Shown here: in pieces, positions 33,284-44,373 of the stretch
Numbering within the stretch: position 1 is the first letter of the stretch
How the letters are laid out: each line of letters starts with the position of its first letter
Notes under the pieces: model-generated
Database searches by the model: none
Told to the model about the DNA's origin: nothing
The model's input: only the letters and a program-made list of their open reading frames with translations
Translations under genes and position numbers: made by a program
DNA from: Azorinus chamasolen
Taxonomy: Eukaryota; Mollusca; Bivalvia; Cardiida; Solecurtidae
Reading direction: 5' to 3'
Assembly: GCA_963576725.1 (NCBI GenBank)
Contig: OY755251.1
Location: 36,049,302 to 36,113,301, forward strand
DNA length: 64,000 nucleotides

Positions 33284-35230
33284 TTATGCCCCCCAGATCT
33301 AATCTCGGGGGCATATTGTTTTTGCCCTGTCTGTTTGTCTGTCTGTTTGGCTGTTTGTCCGTTTGTCTGTTTGTCTGTTTGTTTGTCAGCAACTTTAACA
33401 TTGGTCATAACTTTTGAGCCAGTACAGATAGAGACTTGATATTTGGCATGCATATGTATCTCATAAAGCCACACATTTTGAGGGGTAACATATCAAGGTC
33501 AAGGTCATTCTTCAAGGTCATAGGTCAAATATATTGGTCAAATCACTGACTTTAACATTGGCTATAATTTTGGACCCGTAGAGATAGAGACTTTTAGATA
33601 TTTGGCATGCTTGTGTATATCATATGCTGTACATTAGGAGGGGTGACATGTCAAGGTCAATGTCGTCCTTTAGGGCCAAAGGTCAAATTGTCTGTTTCTT
33701 TGTCTGTAACTTTAACATTGGTCATAACTTTTGAGCCAGTACAGCTAGTGACTTGATTTTTGGCATGCATATGTATCTCATAAGGCCGCACATTTTGAGG
33801 GTGACATGTCAATGTCAAGGTCATCCTTCAAGGTCAGAGGTCAAATATATGGGTAAAATCACTGACTTTTACATTGGCCAGAACCTTGTGACCAGTAGAG
33901 ATAGAGACTTGATATTTGGCAGGCTTGTGTATCTCATGCAGCTGCACATTAGGAGGGGTGACATGTCAAGGTCAAGGTCATTCTTCAGGGTCAAAGGTCA
34001 AATTGTGTTTCTTTGTCTGTAACTTTAACATTGGTCATAACTTTTGAGCCAGTACAGATAGAGACTTGATATTTGGCATGCATATGTATCTCATAAGGCC
34101 GCACATATTGTGGGTGACATGCTAAGGTCAAGGTCATCCTTCAAGGTCAGAGGTCAAATATATGGGTCAAATCACCGACTTTAACATTGGCCATAACTTT
34201 TGGACCAGTAGAGATAGAGACTTGATATTTGGCATGCTTTTGTATCTCATGAAGCTGCACATTCTGAAGGGTGACATGTCAAGGTCAAGGTCAAATTGTC
34301 TGTTTGTTTGTCTGTAACTTTAACATTGGTCATAATTTTTGAGTCAGTACAGCTAGTGACTTGATATTTGGCATGCATATGTATCTCATAAGGCCGCACA
34401 TTTTGAGGGTGACATGTCAAGGTCAAGGTCATCCTTCAAGGTCAGAGGTCAAATATATTGGTCAATTCACTGACTTTTACATTGGCCATAACTTTTGGAC
34501 CAGTAGAGATAGAGACTTGATATTTGGCATGCGTGTGTATCTCATGAAGCTGCACATTTTGAGGGGTGACATGTCAAGGTTAAGATCATTCTTCAGGGTC
34601 AAAGGTCAAATTGTCTGTTTCTTTGTCTGTAACTTTAAAATTGGTCATAACTTTTGAGCCAGTACAGATAGATACTTGATATTTGGCATGCATATGTATC
34701 TCATAAGGCCGCACATTTTGATGGTGACAAGTCAATGTCATCCTTTAAAGTCAGAGGTCAAATATATGGGTCAAATCACCGACTTTAACATTGGCCATAC
34801 ATTTTGTACCAGTACAGATAGAGACTTGATATGTGGCATGCCTGTGAATCTCATGAAGCTGCACAGTTTGACGGGTGACATATCAAGGTCATCCTTCAGA
34901 GTCAAAGGTCACAAACTTCAAATTGGCCATAACGTTTGAACCAGTAGATATACAGCCTTGATACTGATATGCATGTGTATCTCATGAAGCCGCACAGTTT
35001 GAGGGATGACATGTCAAGGTCAAGGTCATCCTTCATGGTCAAATGTCACCAACTTTAACATTGGCCATAACTTTTGAAATAGTAGAGATACAGACTTGAT
35101 ATTTGGTATGCATGTGACCCCATGAAGCTGCACAGTTTAAGGGGTGATATGTCAAGATCAAGGTCATCCTTCAGGGTCAAATATCATATCGAGGGGACAT
35201 AGTGTTTCACAAACACATCTTGTTTATTTC
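33284..35230 (+). mobile_element. Helitron-like non-autonomous element with about 12 tandem units of 158 bp
   Basis: Left end: hairpin ATGCCCCC (33286-33293) with GGGGGCAT (33307-33314), then ATTGTTTTTGCC and a CTGTTTGT/CTGTCTGT tract. Then about 12 units of about 158 bp, each with CTTTAACATTGGYCATAACT, GACTTGATATTTGGCATGC and TCAAGGTCAAGGTCATCCTT. Right end: GTGTTTCACAAACAC hairpin near 35201-35215 followed by ATCTTG. The layout (hairpin, microsatellite, central tandem repeats, 3' hairpin) is that of the pearl/DINE-like non-autonomous Helitron-Helentron group. It sits in intron 3 of the P450. Confidence 0.7.
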
Positions 35231-35346
35231 GTTAATAATTACTGTTAAATACAAGTGTAGCCTAAAGCAAATAACTATGAGATTAACCGTTACACGGTAT
35301 TCGTATGGAATAAGCTTGACATAGCATTAAAATTTGGAACCGATTA

Positions 35347-35526
35347 CAGTAAACCTCTCTATAACGGACACTAAATTATATCAATTACTTTGTGGCTGCT
35401 GAAATCAAGGTGAAAGTGAAACAGAACACTCCTATAGGAGCGTTCTGTTTCACTTTCACCTTGCTTAAAGCCCTCATTACCAACTAATTAACACACTTTA
35501 GTGGCAGTTATAGAGAGGTTTTACTG
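35347..35526. mobile_element. TA-flanked palindromic MITE
   Basis: CAGTAAACCTCTCTATAACG and its mirror GTTATAGAGAGGTTTTACTG lie between TA dinucleotides. The interior is a near-perfect palindrome: AAGGTGAAAGTGAAACAGAA, core CACTCCTATAGGAGCG, then the complement. Confidence 0.8.
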
Positions 35527-35695
35527 TAGTTGCCGGAATTGTTTAAAACATGCATTTCTCGGAACCGAACGTTGAATAACTCTATAATTCTGTAACATAC
35601 CGAGCTCACGGTCACTTCCGACTACAGCAAGTAGATCGGAGTCAGCTCTAAATGTAGCCGTTTCCAGTGAAAAACACATAATGTTTTAACCCTTT

Positions 35696-35907
35696 CCTTC
35701 ATATAAATGCATTTTAACGCATCTGTAAACATAGAAGGGGCCGTCGGATCAGGGTCTTGCTATGTTTGCTTGTGTAATTTCATAGATCTGACTACATTTT
35801 CACCATAGTGAAAACATCCCTGTTCGGTATTTCATTGCGTTGATTTTATCCATGAATACTAATGAGGAGACACATATTTGGACATTGTTAAACAGGGAAA
35901 GGGTTAA
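35696..35907. mobile_element. TTAA MITE
   Basis: TTAACCCTTTCCTTCATATA on the left, ACAGGGAAAGGGTTAA on the right. Contains GCATCTGTAAACATAG / CTATGTTTGC arms and the TAATGAGGAGACACAT region in place of the ATGACGTC box. Lies in P450 intron 3. Confidence 0.75.
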
Positions 35908-36331
35908 TAGCATTGCTTGAATAGTATGACATTAAACTGAACGCAGTTAGATAACATTTTGAGCAAACAATAATTAGAACAAATAGCGTTTCATTTATCG
36001 TTTACAGTTTTACTTCCATAATTGGTATGCTATTGTCAACAGCGGAAGAAATGTGTTTTTGTGGTTCAAATATGGGTTTTCTGTAATATATATATATATA
36101 ACACTTTCATGAGCGAGATATTGAAAACAAATGAAGTAGGTCTAAGATAGGTATTTCTGATTTTCGTATAAGTGCCGAGGAGCAGTTTTGTTTATTGTAT
36201 AATTGTCCGAGAGTATTTTATATATTTTGAATATTGCTTAAGGGTCCAACAGTGTGTTATCTGACGCATTCCATCTAAAGTACAACTATTGAGCGGGTAC
36301 TTATTTACAGAACCATAAGTGTTTACAGATA

Positions 36332-36633
36332 CAGTTGAACTTCGATATCTCGAACTTCAAGGGACCATACAAATTAGTTCGAGATAAGAGAAGTTCGAAT
36401 CACCCGATATATAATCTGATCAATTTTTCAATGCCACGGCTTAATACATGTCTAAAGTAATGCTGAAAGCTCCTGTAGGAGCATTCAGCATTACTCTAGA
36501 CCTGTATTTAACTGTCACGTATGTATATCGATATCTGTATCGATACATTTTACAGCAATTGTGTATTGTAAGTTTTGGAAGGACTGAACTTTTTGTTCGA
36601 GTTATCCGAGTTCGAGCTATCGAAGTTCAACTG
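36332..36633. mobile_element. TA-flanked pogo/Tigger-like MITE
   Basis: CAGTTGAACTTCGATATC and its mirror next to TA. Central palindrome GTCTAAAGTAATGCTGAAAG, core CTCCTGTAGGAG, then complement. In P450 intron 3. Confidence 0.8.
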
Positions 36634-36689
36634 TATATTAAATACTCGATACATCGAAATTATAGTAATGGAGAAGTGATGCTTTTGTT

Positions 36690-36790
36690 TGAAGGTGGCT
36701 GTTAAATCCAGAGTAATAATCATGCAGAGGGCTCATAGAAGAGCTTTCTGAATGGCTTTCACCCTGCATTAATCTGTCCCATGTCCTAAA
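36690..36790. mobile_element. Core of a palindromic MITE (CAGTRAAACC family)
   Basis: CATGCAGAGGGCTCATAGAAGAGCTTTCTGAATG-type arms with CACCCTGCATTAA. Ends degraded. Related to 37645-37750 and 41240-41340. Confidence 0.5.
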
Positions 36791-36905
36791 TATTGATATA
36801 CTTGTTTTGTGTTCGAACTTTCGGGTTTTTACTGTATTATTAATGCATATCGTTCCTTTTCTGCTTTGCAAACAGTTGTATGATATAGCTCGCTTCATTT
36901 GGTAG

Positions 36906-37171
36906 GTATACTTACAACGCTTGGCAGTCTTTCTTCGCTATTCCTGTGTCTATTAAACCATCCCGAATACCAAGAAAAGATCCAAGCTGAGCTCGATAGG
37001 ATTGTGGGGAGGGGACGACTTCCTCGAATTGAAGACCGACAGAAGTGTGTGTTTACCGAGGCCGTGATCGTAGAAGCGCAGCGATACATACCCACACTGC
37101 CATTGTCCATTCCCCATTTCTGTGAAAAACGCATCGAGTTTGAAGGATTCGAAATACCGCCTAAGTCGCTG
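36906..37171 (+). CDS. P450 exon 4: I helix, K helix (ExxR)
   Basis: Rest of codon 303 and residues 304-391. The acceptor TTTGGTAG at 36905 joins G303 to ILTTLGSLSSLFLCLLNHPE. The motif reads A-G-I-L-T-T, so Leu stands where most P450s have Asp or Glu. Other nearby AG sites give immediate stops, so this splice is the workable one. EAQR (359-362) is the ExxR pair. The exon ends EFEGFEIPPKSL before GTAAAT, phase 0. Confidence 0.88.
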
Positions 37172-37996
37172 GTAAATACAAGGCCTTGTATGATTATGTT
37201 ATTTGGTCGCATGGTTTGTTGTCGTGTGGAATATACTCTTTGCATGGGTATAATCACGGTTGATGTCAAAACTTGATGATTTCAATTTGATGCACGTGTT
37301 CATTAGTTATTATTTCAAATCATGCAAATCTAGTGTACATGTTTACTAATAGGACATATGTAGTGTATATGCATGTCTTTCGGTATATGAAGGATCAGTA
37401 CTGCTTGCTCAACTCTTTGCCAGATAGAGATGATTCTGAAAACATAGTACAACCAGACCAGATAAATCTAAGAAGCCGTTTGATCACGGTCTGCTATGTA
37501 TCATTATCGGATTATATAGACCTAATTATACACTTTCTAAACATTTTCAGATTATTTGTAACCAAACGTGATGAGGATAAGCACATACCCTAGCTCATAT
37601 CTACAGTAAAAAAATCGATACTACGAACTTTAAGTAGGGACTCTATGTCTTAGTAGGCAGGTGGCTGCTTAATGCATGGTGAAAACCATGAGGAGAGCTC
37701 CTAGAGGAGCTGTCTGCATGACTTTCACCCAGCATTAAGATGTTACCTGTGCGTGCTAATGATCAATAATAGTACGTATTTGAGTGTTCGAATAAACGAC
37801 TTTGTACAGTCTTAACGACAATGAGTACATGACATAGCTCGTTCATTCCTTTATACTATCACAAAGAAGCGAACTCCCATTCACAATAATTCAGTGCATT
37901 CGTAGTTTCAAATTCCTCTTTTAGGCATTCTATGTGCCACGCATCCCCATTCAAACTCTGTCTAGTGTTCAGAAATGAGTGTTTCTCTATTTATAG
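37172..37996 (+). other. P450 intron 4 with MITE core
   Basis: Contains a GATCAC-type hairpin fragment at about 37440-37505 and a palindromic MITE core at 37645-37750 (TTAATGCATGGTGAAA...TTTCACCCAGCATTAAG around CTCCTAGAGGAGC). Nothing else was recognised. Confidence 0.5.
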
Positions 37997-38124
37997 ATTG
38001 TCCCAAATGTTTGGCGAGCACACCATGATGAGAAGGTGTGGGGCGATCCCTGGAACTTTAGACCAGAGAGATGGTTAGATGAAAACGGATGCCCTCTACC
38101 AAATGATCATGTGCTGAGAAAGAG
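37997..38124 (+). CDS. P450 exon 5: PERF-type box
   Basis: Residues 392-433 and two bases of codon 434. Starts IVPNVWRAHHDEKVWGDPWN and continues FRPERWLDENG (412-422), the meander box that pairs with ExxR to hold the core fold. Ends AAG AG before GTAGGT, phase 2. Confidence 0.9.
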
Positions 38125-38364
38125 GTAGGTCTGCACAAAACATAGATTTTCAAGTTAACACAGCTTCGTTATGCATCAATGGGTACATAAATTGAGGTGT
38201 GTTGACATCTTGTGATTGCCTTCTGGCTATTTCTTCCGGAAGGATTGACAAATATTTCAAATGTGATGAATTCCATTTTACAACTATGTTCGTAACGTTA
38301 CAAATTGGTTTTCACATCAGATAATACACTACTTGTGTGAGTTAAGAGCTACTAGCAGTTTATG

Positions 38365-38575
38365 TGCAGTGCAACAACATGTTGAGCTATTGAACTGTAT
38401 GTGACATTGTTACAACATGCTGAGCTACAGAACTGAAGTCGATACTTTCTGCACATGTTGAGCAACAGAACGGTATGCGATACTGTTAGACTATATTGAA
38501 CAACAGAATCGTATGCGATACTGTACGAACATGTTGAACAACAGAACTATATGCGATATTGTTATGCGATATCTT
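38365..38575. repeat. Minisatellite, about 47-bp unit, four copies
   Basis: Units carrying ATGTTGAGCAACAGAACGGT and ATGCGATACTGTTA recur with drift. Confidence 0.65.
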
Positions 38576-39349
38576 TATCAGTTGACGTGTTACTATGGAA
38601 GCCTATCGCCATCTCTGTTTTTAATAACGTCGCTACTACAACCTATAAATCTCGATACCCAAGAATAAAGGCACTACATGACATGCATGCATCTTTAAAC
38701 ATTTTTTGAAATCGTTTTTAAAAGACACTAGGATTAACCCTCTTTCAAGATATTGAATCTATATTACTATGTATATAAACATTGTATCAGTGGCCGATTC
38801 TAATAATCTTGTCCTTCGATTTGGATATTATGTCAAGCATATTGGGAAAATGTCAACCCAATCTCAACCTTATTCCATCCCCATCCTAAAAAACAAACGG
38901 TGTAATTAAACACACTCCCTCTTCGACTGATGTTCAACAACCACGATGGCAAATCTGTCAATGATTACTTTACCTGTGCAAAAATAATGAATTCCCCTAG
39001 CTTGTTCCATTAATTCTCTACTTGACAATGTTTGAGCTCTTGCATGTTGTCCTGAATTTTTAACGCTTTTAATGATGATTGTTTCGAACCCCCCCCCCCC
39101 CCATGAAAACATACAGTTCATTTGGTATGAAAGGCTGAAACATATGAATGTTTTTGAATGAGAGAGAGAGAAGGTCCTGTTTAGAGGGCTCATCTATGAG
39201 TCCTCTGGTCTGGGTCCACACTGTCTTGCAAGTGCCAATACGCCCGTTTCTCGTGCCCAAAAGGCCAACAACAGATTAATGTGAAATGTATTACATTAAT
39301 CCGATTATCCGCGAGCAGTCACCATATCTATTAAAGTGAGACAGTGTAA

Positions 39350-39554
39350 TTAGCCCTTTCGTTCATATAAACGCTTCTCCACACCTTTGAATCATACTTG
39401 CAAACATATTGGATCCAAATTAGACACTGAGTAACTCGTCGTCAGGATCCAAGCTGTTTGACACTCAGTCAATTGTTTCTGAAAAGCTGTGAGGTATCAA
39501 AATTACATCAGATCCACTTTTGAGCAGATATTTTTACGGTGGTTTAAGGGTTAA
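39350..39554. mobile_element. TTAA MITE, diverged left end
   Basis: TTAGCCCTTTCGTTCATATA on the left and TTTAAGGGTTAA on the right. Same layout as the family at 39967-40213. Confidence 0.6.
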
Positions 39555-39569
39555 ACATTTTATGTAATA

Positions 39570-39889
39570 CAGCTGAACTTCGATAACTCGAACTCCAAGG
39601 GACCATACAAAAAAGTTCGAGATAACAGGCGATCGAATCATCCTATTTCTAATCTGAACAATTCCTCAAGGCCACAGCTTATTACAGGTCTTAAGTAGTG
39701 CTGAAAGCTCCTTTAAGAGCTTTCAGCATTACTTTAGACCTGTATTAAGCTGTAACATTTTTTTTCTAGATATCTGTAGGGATACATTTCAGAGCAATTC
39801 TGTATAGTAAGATTTGGAAGGACTGATCCTTTTGTTGGAGTTAATTCTAATTTCGAGTTATCCGAGTTCGAGATATCGAAGATCAACTG
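39570..39889. mobile_element. TA-flanked pogo/Tigger-like MITE
   Basis: CAGCTGAACTTCGATAACTC on the left, GATATCGAAGATCAACTG on the right, next to TA. Central palindrome AAGTAGTGCTGAAAGCTCC / GAGCTTTCAGCATTACTTTA. Confidence 0.8.
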
Positions 39890-39966
39890 TATGTTTAAAT
39901 TTTTTACTCTACCAATAGTCATGAAATAATTATAGGTATTAATTAAAATATATTTTAAATGGTATA

Positions 39967-40213
39967 TTAACTCTTTCCCTGTTGTATATTTATGTAAGAA
40001 ATAATGACGTCATGAATATTAATACGTTTTTTGGAAAATGGCATATTAACACAGGACATGTTGGCTAAGGCAGAAGCTGTAGAATCAGATCTATACTACA
40101 TCATAAGAAAACAGAGCAGACCCTGATCAGTCGACTCCTATAGGAGTAGTCTGATCTGGGTCTACTCTGTTTGCAGATGCGTAAAAAATGCGCTTAACAA
40201 GGGAAAGGGTTAA
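39967..40213. mobile_element. TTAA MITE, best-preserved copy
   Basis: TTAACTCTTTCCCTGTTG on the left, AAGGGAAAGGGTTAA on the right. Contains AATAATGACGTCATGAATAT, and a long palindrome from AAACAGAGCAGACCCTGATC through GACTCCTATAGGAGTAGTC to GGGTCTACTCTGTTTGC. ATGACGTCAT is a perfect CRE/ATF-type palindrome. No coding capacity. Confidence 0.85.
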
Positions 40214-40383
40214 CACATGTTTTTGTTGTCAAAGCGGAACCAGTTGAACTCGATCTGTATTATTGCATAAGCAAACAGAGCCCTCTGATCTTGGCTTACT
40301 CTGTTTGCAAAGGCATGGATAGACGTTCCTATAGAGTAAAAGGTTAACAATGTTCTGAATGTTTGTTTCATCATCTAAATCAG

Positions 40384-40624
40384 CTGGCTGGCATTCGGCG
40401 TTGGGCGAAGACAGTGCGCGGGGGAGAGTCTGGCCAGATCCCGGATATTTCTGTACGTGGCTACCTTGCTACAACGGTGGACCTTTGAGATGCCACCTGA
40501 ACATGCCGTGTCATGTGACCCAAGACGTGGCCACTTCAACTTCGATATAAACTGCCGACCGAAACCATACATGTGCAGAGTGGTGCCACGCCGTTGCGAC
40601 GTAGCTCTTACTCATTCTGCATAA
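40384..40624 (+). CDS. P450 exon 6: heme-binding loop and C terminus
   Basis: Last base of codon 434 (Ser) and residues 435-513, then TAA. WLAFGVGRRQCAGESLARSR contains the signature FxxGxRxCxG with Cys445 as the fifth heme ligand. The tail FNFDINCRPKPYMCRVVPRR is the usual beta-sheet end. Very close to the paralogous exon at 4750-4981. An ATTAAA about 35 bp downstream could serve as polyadenylation signal. Confidence 0.92.
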
Positions 40625-40696
40625 ACAAACTGTTTTTTAAAATAATTCAAGCTACTCCATTAAACATTTAACCGCTGTGAGAAATATAATGCTTGC

Positions 40697-40909
40697 TTAA
40701 CCCTTAACGGCAAATTTCTAATTGGAATCGAATTGTGGTAAACTATTCAAGGAAATAAGATAAATAAATGCAAGTTTTAAAGAAATAAAGCATATATATT
40801 GAAATAGAGTTGGAGACAAAAAGTGAAGTCCCTGATCAGGCGGCGTCCGATCTGGGACTGCACTATTTGTCGTGGTGCATTTTGGCGACATTGGCGGTGA
40901 AAGGGTTAA
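40697..40909. mobile_element. TTAA MITE
   Basis: TTAACCCTTAACGGCAAAT on the left is mirrored by ATTGGCGGTGAAAGGGTTAA on the right. Internal GTCCCTGATCAGG / CCGATCTGGGAC hairpin. Lies just after the P450. Confidence 0.7.
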
Positions 40910-42044
40910 ATTTGGATCTAGTGAAATGTGTACTTTTGCCGATTCGAGCAATCTTATGGGACTATTGATCGAGTTTCAAACAGTTTGGACCCTTATGAAA
41001 CACCGGATCACTCCACTGCTGGTCTGGGATCAGACAGCTGGCAAATGCTAGTCCAGCTGCATAGCTAGTTGTACAGATACTCGATACGATATGAATAACA
41101 AGGAAATCATCGGAAAATGTTCATACTAGTTGAGCCTATATCGAATGTTGTAAGGGTACTTATTCTTCAATCAATGTTTTGCCTGTCACCTATTGACCCT
41201 TCTAAACAGGACGTTATATTCAGTTTAAATATAGGTCTTGTAGACAGGTGACAGCTTAATGCAGGGTGAAAGTTATACAGAAAGCTCCTCTAGGAGTAGC
41301 TTTCTGCAAGACTTTCACTCTGCATTAGCAGTCACCTGCCTAACACTATCTAAATTCTTCTCTACTGGAATTACGGTTAGAAATGTTTTGCTGTATTTCT
41401 TAAAAACCCTCCAACGCGACCACTATATGAGTAATCGTATGTAACCGTAAATGCAGGCATTTAAAGTGCCAAAGAGCTCGGTATGTCATGTTATTTTTGC
41501 TATATAATGCCACATGGTCCTTTTTGCGGCCCATTAAATGTCGACTACTCGTGTTGGCTGCTTAAATAGGTATCTAAAGGTATTCTTAGACCCTGACCAG
41601 TGTCAGTTAACTTGGATCGTTATGAGACCGAGTTTTCTCCAAGTCTCATCGTGATCCAACTGACTACAAATGCAATTGCAGATTCAGCTATGATGGTGAA
41701 ACAGCTAACGACAAAAAACTGTATGTCTTGTTTCCGTTGGTTTTTGTTATTTTTATTGTTTCTTCTCAATGTGATTTATCAAGGTCATTACTGTTCATAC
41801 AGTTGGTGTAAACATAGCATTCTTTCAAGTCATTATATGGTCACGTGGGCGTTGTTGTTGTGTATTGACCACGGAATTAGCGTGCTTAGTTTACGTATGT
41901 ATACAGTAACGGCGATGGAAGGCACCGCTGATCATAAAATAAATGTTTATCGCTTGAAATATGGGCATGGATCCTGATTGTACATAGCGGTGATAATTTT
42001 TGTGTTAACACTGCTTCATGTGCAATCGGATCCACCTTCTAATA
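40910..42044. other. Spacer with one MITE core
   Basis: A palindromic core at 41240-41345 (GGTGACAGCTTAATGCAGGG...CACTCTGCATTAGCAGTCACC around CTCCTCTAGGAG) belongs to the CAGTRAAACC family. A 125-codon frame at 41600-41977 has one hydrophobic stretch but no recognisable domain, and I did not accept it as a gene. Confidence 0.45.
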
Positions 42045-42250
42045 CAGTGAAACCCCGCTAATGCGACCACTTAATAAACAGCCACTGATGTCGTCTAAAG
42101 CAGGTGGTTGCTTAATGCAGGACGAAAGTTATGCAGAAAGCTCCTATAACTATAACTATAACTATAACTTTCGTCCTGCATTAAGCTACCACCTGTCTCT
42201 GCCACCCAGAATTATCCCCTTTTGGTGGTCGCATTAGCGGGGTTTTACTG
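42045..42250. mobile_element. TA-flanked palindromic MITE with (CTATAA)n centre
   Basis: CAGTGAAACCCCGCTAATGC and its mirror GCATTAGCGGGGTTTTACTG lie between TA dinucleotides. Arms contain TTAATGCAGGACGAAAGTTA and its complement. In place of a CTATAGGAGC centre there is a four-fold CTATAA repeat at 42144-42168. Confidence 0.85.
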
Positions 42251-42652
42251 TATATAGGACCGCTATTTTGGTAATATTTTGGTCATAGCTAAGTAAAATG
42301 TTAACGAAATTAAGTTCGTTTCATCTTATTGTGAATGAAATACCTGTGATCGATGTACCAGTACAAGGGAGATAATCTACTAGTGTAAACCCTTATTCGG
42401 CTTTTTATTTTTAAAAAAAAAAAATATAACCGGTAGAAAGATCGGATGACACAAAAGCTATAGACATGCAATTGATTTAAAATGCTGAATATGTCTTGTG
42501 ACTCTATAAACAAAGTTCACAGGTATTGATTTTGTTGATTACATTTATTTTTTATTTCTTCCCGATAGTATAATTAATTGTAACTTGTTAGATTCCATAC
42601 CGTTTTCCCAGGAAAATTCCATCTGTCATTTCATCATGTTTCATTGTGTTTT

Positions 42653-44300
42653 ATTATGTCTCCCCCATTTATGGGGAGATATATTGTTTTTGCCAGAGTT
42701 GTCTGTCCGTCCGTCCGTCCGTCTGTCCGTCCGTCCGTCCGTCCGTCTGTCTGTCCGTCACAAACTTGTTTCGCGCGTATCTCTGAAACCAGTAGGGCTA
42801 GAGTCTCCAAACTTCACAGGAATGTTAACCAGCATAAGTTATTGTGCACCTAGGGTTTTTGAATTATCTCCCCTTGATAACTTTGGAGTTATTGCCCCTG
42901 ATGACTTAAAATTAGAAAAACTTTGTGTCACGCGCATCTCTGAAACCGCTAGTACTAGAATCACCAAACTTCACAGGAATGTTGACCAGCATGAGTTGTT
43001 GTGCACCTAGGGTTTTTGAATTGTCTCCCCCTGATAATTGTTGAGTTATTGCCCCTGTAATGGACACTTAAATTTATAAAAACTTTGTGTCGCGCGTATC
43101 TCTGAAACCAGTAGGGCTAGAGTCACCAAAATTCACAGGATTGTTCACTAGCATGAGTTGTTTTGCACTTGGGTTTTTTGAATTGTCTCCCCTGTTAACT
43201 TTGGAGTTACTGCCCCTGATGACTGAAAATTAGACAAACTTTACTTAGTGTCGTGTATATCTCTGAAACCACTAGGGCTAGAGTAACCAAACTTCACAGG
43301 AATGTTGAACAGCATGAGTTGATGTGCACCTGGGATTTTTAACTGTCTCCTCCTGATAACTATGGAGTTATTGCCTCTGATATGATTACTTAAGAATAGA
43401 GAAACTTTGTGTCATGCATATCTTTAAAAACACTAGGGCTAGAGTCACCAAACTTTATAGGAATGTTGACCAGCATGAGTTGTTGTGCACCTTGGATTTT
43501 TTAACTGTCTCCCCCTGATAACTATGGAGTTATTGCCTCTGATATGATTACTTAAGAATAGAGAAACTTTGTGTCATGCATATCTTTAAAAACACTAGGG
43601 CTAGAGTCACCAAACTTTATAGGAATGTTGACCAGCATGAGTTGTTGTGCATCTGGTGTTTTTGAATTGTCTCCCCCTGATAACTTTGGAGTTACTGCCC
43701 CTTATGACTGAAAATAAGAGAAACTTTACTTTGTGTCGCTCGTATCTCTGAAACTAATAGTACTAGAGTCACCATACTCCACAGGAATGTTGAACAGCAT
43801 GAGTTGTTGTGCACCTGTTTTTTTTAATTGTTTCCCCCTGATAATTGTTGAGTTATTGCCCCTGATATGATAACTTACATTTATACAAACTTTGTGTCAT
43901 GCGTATCTCTGAAATCAGTAGGTCTAGAGTCACCAAACTTCACAGGAATGTTGACCAGCATGAGTTGTTGTGCACCTGGGTTTTTTGAATTGTCTCCCCC
44001 TGATAATTGTTGAGTTATCACCCCTGATATGATAACTTAAATTTTGAGAAACTTTGTGTCTTGCATATCTTTGAAACCAGTAGGGATAGAATCACCAAAC
44101 TTCACAGGAATGTTTACCAGCATGTGTTGTTGAGTACCTGGTGTTTTTGAATTGTCTCCCCCTGATAAAATTGGAGTTATTGCCCCTAATGACTTAAAAT
44201 TAGACCCTGATAACTTTGGAGTTACAGACATTACACTTGTGTATTTGAAAGAGGATGGGAGGGGGAGACATCTGTTTTTGTGACAAAAACAAACCTCTAG
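42653..44300 (+). mobile_element. Helitron-like element, copy A, about 9 tandem units of 160 bp
   Basis: Left end: ATTATG, then the hairpin TCTCCCC (42659-42665) with GGGGAGA (42673-42679), then ATATTGTTTTTGCCAGAG and a (GTCC)n tract. About nine units of about 160 bp follow, each with CTCTGAAACCAGTAGGGCTA, GTCACCAAACTTCACAGGA and CCCCTGATAACTTTGGAGTT. Right end: hairpin TGTTTTTGTGACAAAAACA followed by AACCT and CTAG (44297-44300). A 3' hairpin a few bases before CTRR is the Helitron terminus. No Rep/helicase is encoded, so it is non-autonomous. Confidence 0.78.
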
Positions 44301-44373
44301 TTTGTTTTTCTTTTTCTCTTGTTTCTTCCCTTTCTTATTCCCTTTTTCGTCTGTCACACTTCTTTCTTAGTAC

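Larger units (their letters stand above)
38125..40383 (+). other. P450 intron 5 with MITEs and a minisatellite
   Basis: Holds the 47-bp minisatellite (38365-38575), a TTAA MITE (39350-39554), a pogo-like MITE (39570-39889), another TTAA MITE (39967-40213) and, right after it, a short GCAAACAGAG...CTCTGTTTGC hairpin (40270-40310). 38600-39340 shows a run of Cs at 39092 and no gene. Confidence 0.6.
28935..40624 (+). other. Complete cytochrome P450 gene (CYP2 clan), six exons
   Basis: Exons 28935-29489, 30865-31077, 32791-32929, 36906-37171, 37997-38124 and 40384-40624 add up to 1542 nt: 513 codons plus stop, a normal length for a microsomal P450. All junctions are GT-AG and phases agree (0, 0, 1, 0, 2). 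The product should be an endoplasmic-reticulum monooxygenase receiving electrons from P450 reductase; its substrate cannot be told from sequence. It keeps the N-terminal anchor, ExxR, the PERW-type box and the heme cysteine. It lacks the C-helix Trp (His124 in H-x-x-x-R) and the usual acidic residue of the I-helix (AGILTT, 302-307). Introns are 0.8 to 4.0 kb and hold MITEs, a repeat dimer and a Helitron-like element. A close paralogue ends at 4981. Confidence 0.9.

Noticed and set aside
33753..34939. Repeated frames beginning MIFGMHMYLIRPHI
   Set aside because: They are translations of the 158-bp tandem units of the Helitron-like element, broken in each unit.
36880..36905. Alternative acceptor for P450 exon 4 that might restore a canonical I-helix motif
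   Set aside because: The AG sites at about 36873 and 36888 lead to stops in the required frame. Only the site at 36905 keeps the frame open.
41600..41977. 125-codon open frame with a hydrophobic stretch
   Set aside because: No recognisable domain, no splice context, and Cys/Ser/Leu composition typical of random AT-rich frames.
42585..43010. Frame containing RPSVRPSVRLSV repeats
   Set aside because: Translation of the (GTCC)n tract and tandem units of Helitron-like copy A. The same occurs in copy B.
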